DNA of 64,000 bases from Thermomicrobium sp. 4228-Ro (GTDB taxonomy: Bacteria > Chloroflexota > Chloroflexia > Thermomicrobiales > Thermomicrobiaceae), in assembly GCF_026241205.1 (NCBI RefSeq), contig NZ_JAPFQM010000006.1, positions 558,001 through 622,000 on the forward strand. Reading direction: 5' to 3'. This document shows positions 62,643-64,000 of the stretch, in pieces. Each line of letters opens with the position of its first letter. Position 1 is the stretch's first letter. The notes under the pieces were generated by a model, which was not told the origin of the DNA, did not search any database, and was given only the letters and a program-made list of their open reading frames with translations. Position numbers and translations under genes: made by a program.

Positions 62643-64000
62643 TCAGCTTCCCGTGAGTGCCTCGAGCATCGGCCGGAGCTTTGCCTCGGCTTCGGCCCAT
62701 TCGGTGAGCGGGTCGGATCCAGCCACGATCCCACAGCCGGCGTAGAGCCGAGCGGTCGTCCCACGGAGCAGTCCGGAGCGGAGTGCCACGACCAGTTCAC
62801 CGTCGCCCGATGCCGCGACCCAGCCGAGTGCTCCGGCGTACCAGCCGCGCGGTACCGGTTCGTGCCCACGGATGAAGGCGAGCGCTGCTTCCCGAGGTGT
62901 CCCGCCGACGGCCGGGGTCGGATGCAGGCGCGCTGCGACGTCGAGGACACCGAGCCCGTCACGGAGCACCCCGACGATCGGCGTGGCCAGATGATGGACG
63001 TTCGCCATGGAAAGCACTGTCGGCGTCTCGGGCACGGAGAGGCGGGTGCAGAGCGGTGCGAGTGCCTGCTCGATCGCCTGCACGACGAGCTCGTGCTCCG
63101 ACCGGTCCTTCGCGCTCGCGCGCAGGGCAGCGACTGTCGCCCGATCGCTCGCCGCATCCACTCCGCGTGGGATGGATCCGGCCAGGGCGACCGTCGTCAC
63201 TGTGCCAGCGGTCACGCGCGCCAGCCGTTCCGGAGTCGCCCCGAGGAAGATAGACGGCCCCACAGCGACTGCGAACAGCGTACAGGTCGGGTAGCGCTCG
63301 GCGAGTGACCGGAGAGCGCCCTCTGGGTCGAAGGGGCGGTCGGCAACGAGTTCGACCGCGCGCGCCAGGACGACTTTCTGGAGCGTGCCGTGGTCGATCG
63401 CGCGGAGTGCCGATCGGAGCATCCGTTGCCAGTCGTCCGGGGTAACGAGGTCACGCCGCGTGACACGGCGGGGTCGCTCGGCCCGCGAAACCGGCGGTTC
63501 GAGCGGGGGACAGGCTGGCAGAGACGGTGGCGCTGTCTCGCCCGGACGGACGACCGCCTGCATCGCTTGGAAGGCGAGCGTCCCCTGTTGCCGGTACACG
63601 AAGCGTGGCACGAGGAGCTGGGCGGCACCGAACGATGCCCAGTCGGCAGCGTCATCGTGTTGGTGGGGGTCGAAAGCCCAACCAGCGAAGACGAGCGGGG
63701 CCAGCGGTCCTTCCTGGAGGGCTTCCGCTGCCGCGGTACGCCAGACGCGGGCAAGCCGCTCCGGCATCGTTCCGGCTGCGGAGTCGACCGCGATCGGCAA
63801 ACGGCAACCGCCGAGCCCCACGATCGCCGTGTCGTCCTGCGGGACGTAGCAGAGCAGGCGGATCGTCTCGTCGGACCGGGCGAACAGCGCGATCGGGTCG
63901 AGCAGCTCGCGCGGCTCCGACCAGCTCAGCAGGATCGGCTGGCCAGCTGCTGCGGCGCGACGTTCGGCGACGGCCCAGAGGTCTGCGAACGCGGTACGGA
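62643..64000 (-). CDS. menF: Isochorismate synthase (MenF), 5' end outside the window
   Basis: Converts chorismate to isochorismate, the first step of menaquinone synthesis. The frame is open to the right edge of the window, so the N-terminus is missing; about 452 residues are visible ('...FADLWAVAERRAAAAGQPI' at the edge). C-terminal blocks fit the family: 'VLARAVEL', 'GATPERLARV', 'ALAGSIPRG', 'SEHELVVQAIEQAL', 'HLATPIVGVL' and 'HPTPAVGGTPREAAL', 'GWYAGALGWV'. First gene of the menF-menD-menH run, read right to left. Confidence 0.92.
   Translation of the reverse strand, partial: RTAFADLWAVAERRAAAAGQPILLSWSEPRELLDPIALFARSDETIRLLCYVPQDDTAIVGLGGCRLPIAVDSAAGTMPERLARVWRTAAAEALQEGPLAPLVFAGWAFDPHQHDDAADWASFGAAQLLVPRFVYRQQGTLAFQAMQAVVRPGETAPPSLPACPPLEPPVSRAERPRRVTRRDLVTPDDWQRMLRSALRAIDHGTLQKVVLARAVELVADRPFDPEGALRSLAERYPTCTLFAVAVGPSIFLGATPERLARVTAGTVTTVALAGSIPRGVDAASDRATVAALRASAKDRSEHELVVQAIEQALAPLCTRLSVPETPTVLSMANVHHLATPIVGVLRDGLGVLDVAARLHPTPAVGGTPREAALAFIRGHEPVPRGWYAGALGWVAASGDGELVVALRSGLLRGTTARLYAGCGIVAGSDPLTEWAEAEAKLRPMLEALTGS

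Overview
This is a high-GC bacterial window with many GTG starts, short intergenic gaps, frequent 1-14 nt gene overlaps, and Thr/Pro-rich ('TPTPTP') linkers in exported proteins. One exported protein carries the 'FW..NGGL..FG.P' module that is common in Chloroflexota. Together with flagella, menaquinone genes and the general gene content, this suggests a member of the Chloroflexota, most likely Thermomicrobia (Thermomicrobium-like). That assignment is inferred from gene content, not from a marker gene. No rRNA, tRNA or CRISPR array was found.

Layout. (1) 0.3-12.7 kb, + strand: motility and chemotaxis. It holds two chemoreceptors, a large CheA-type hybrid kinase, FlaG, FliD (cap), FliS, a FliT-like chaperone and a sortase. 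Three start regions carry similar sigma-28-like promoters. (2) 12.7-14.4 kb, - strand: two tandem paralogous membrane-anchored proteins of unknown function. (3) 14.7-18.5 kb, +: an XRE regulator fused to a binding-protein domain (with a clear promoter and operator dyad), then modA, modB and a YqeB-like molybdenum-hydroxylase accessory gene, without modC. (4) 18.6-27.8 kb: CPBP protease, two SDR oxidoreductases, a Met-rich multicopper oxidase, a Uma2 protein, tandem-domain UspA and NRAMP transporter, and a HEPN/MNT pair. (5) 27.8-33.8 kb: a three-module secreted protein (DNRLRE-like + GH99-like + metallophosphatase), a STAND-type ATPase, a small membrane protein and a PPOX flavoprotein. (6) 34.9-39.7 kb, +: a long-leader operon with a frameshifted DUF4242 gene, an acyl-CoA dehydrogenase/DszC-like flavoprotein and a NitT/TauT-type ABC transporter. 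It looks like uptake and use of an organosulfur or similar compound. (7) 39.7-52.1 kb, -: seven head-to-tail overlapping genes that include two membrane glycosyltransferases, four exported or membrane-anchored proteins (phosphoesterase, FW-domain membrane protein, GH99-like, PHP+FN3) and a lipoprotein. This is a strong candidate for an undescribed cell-surface glycan system. (8) 53.6-64 kb: cyclase and pyrE with a structured leader, folC, LytR-CpsA-Psr and GerMN envelope genes, an alpha/beta hydrolase, and menF-menD-menH (menF runs off the window).

The non-coding DNA holds a coherent repeat family. At least 20 copies of a 24-nt palindromic unit start with GTAG (or GTCG). They have a GT or AC centre and five different, fully compensated stems. 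They sit in four intergenic clusters (37-95, 8.04-8.38 kb, 34.0-34.7 kb, 52.8-53.5 kb). The architecture matches REP elements mobilised by RAYT-type transposases, but no such transposase is encoded here. Two of the clusters share a 350-bp direct repeat that is about 97% identical and bounded exactly by these units.
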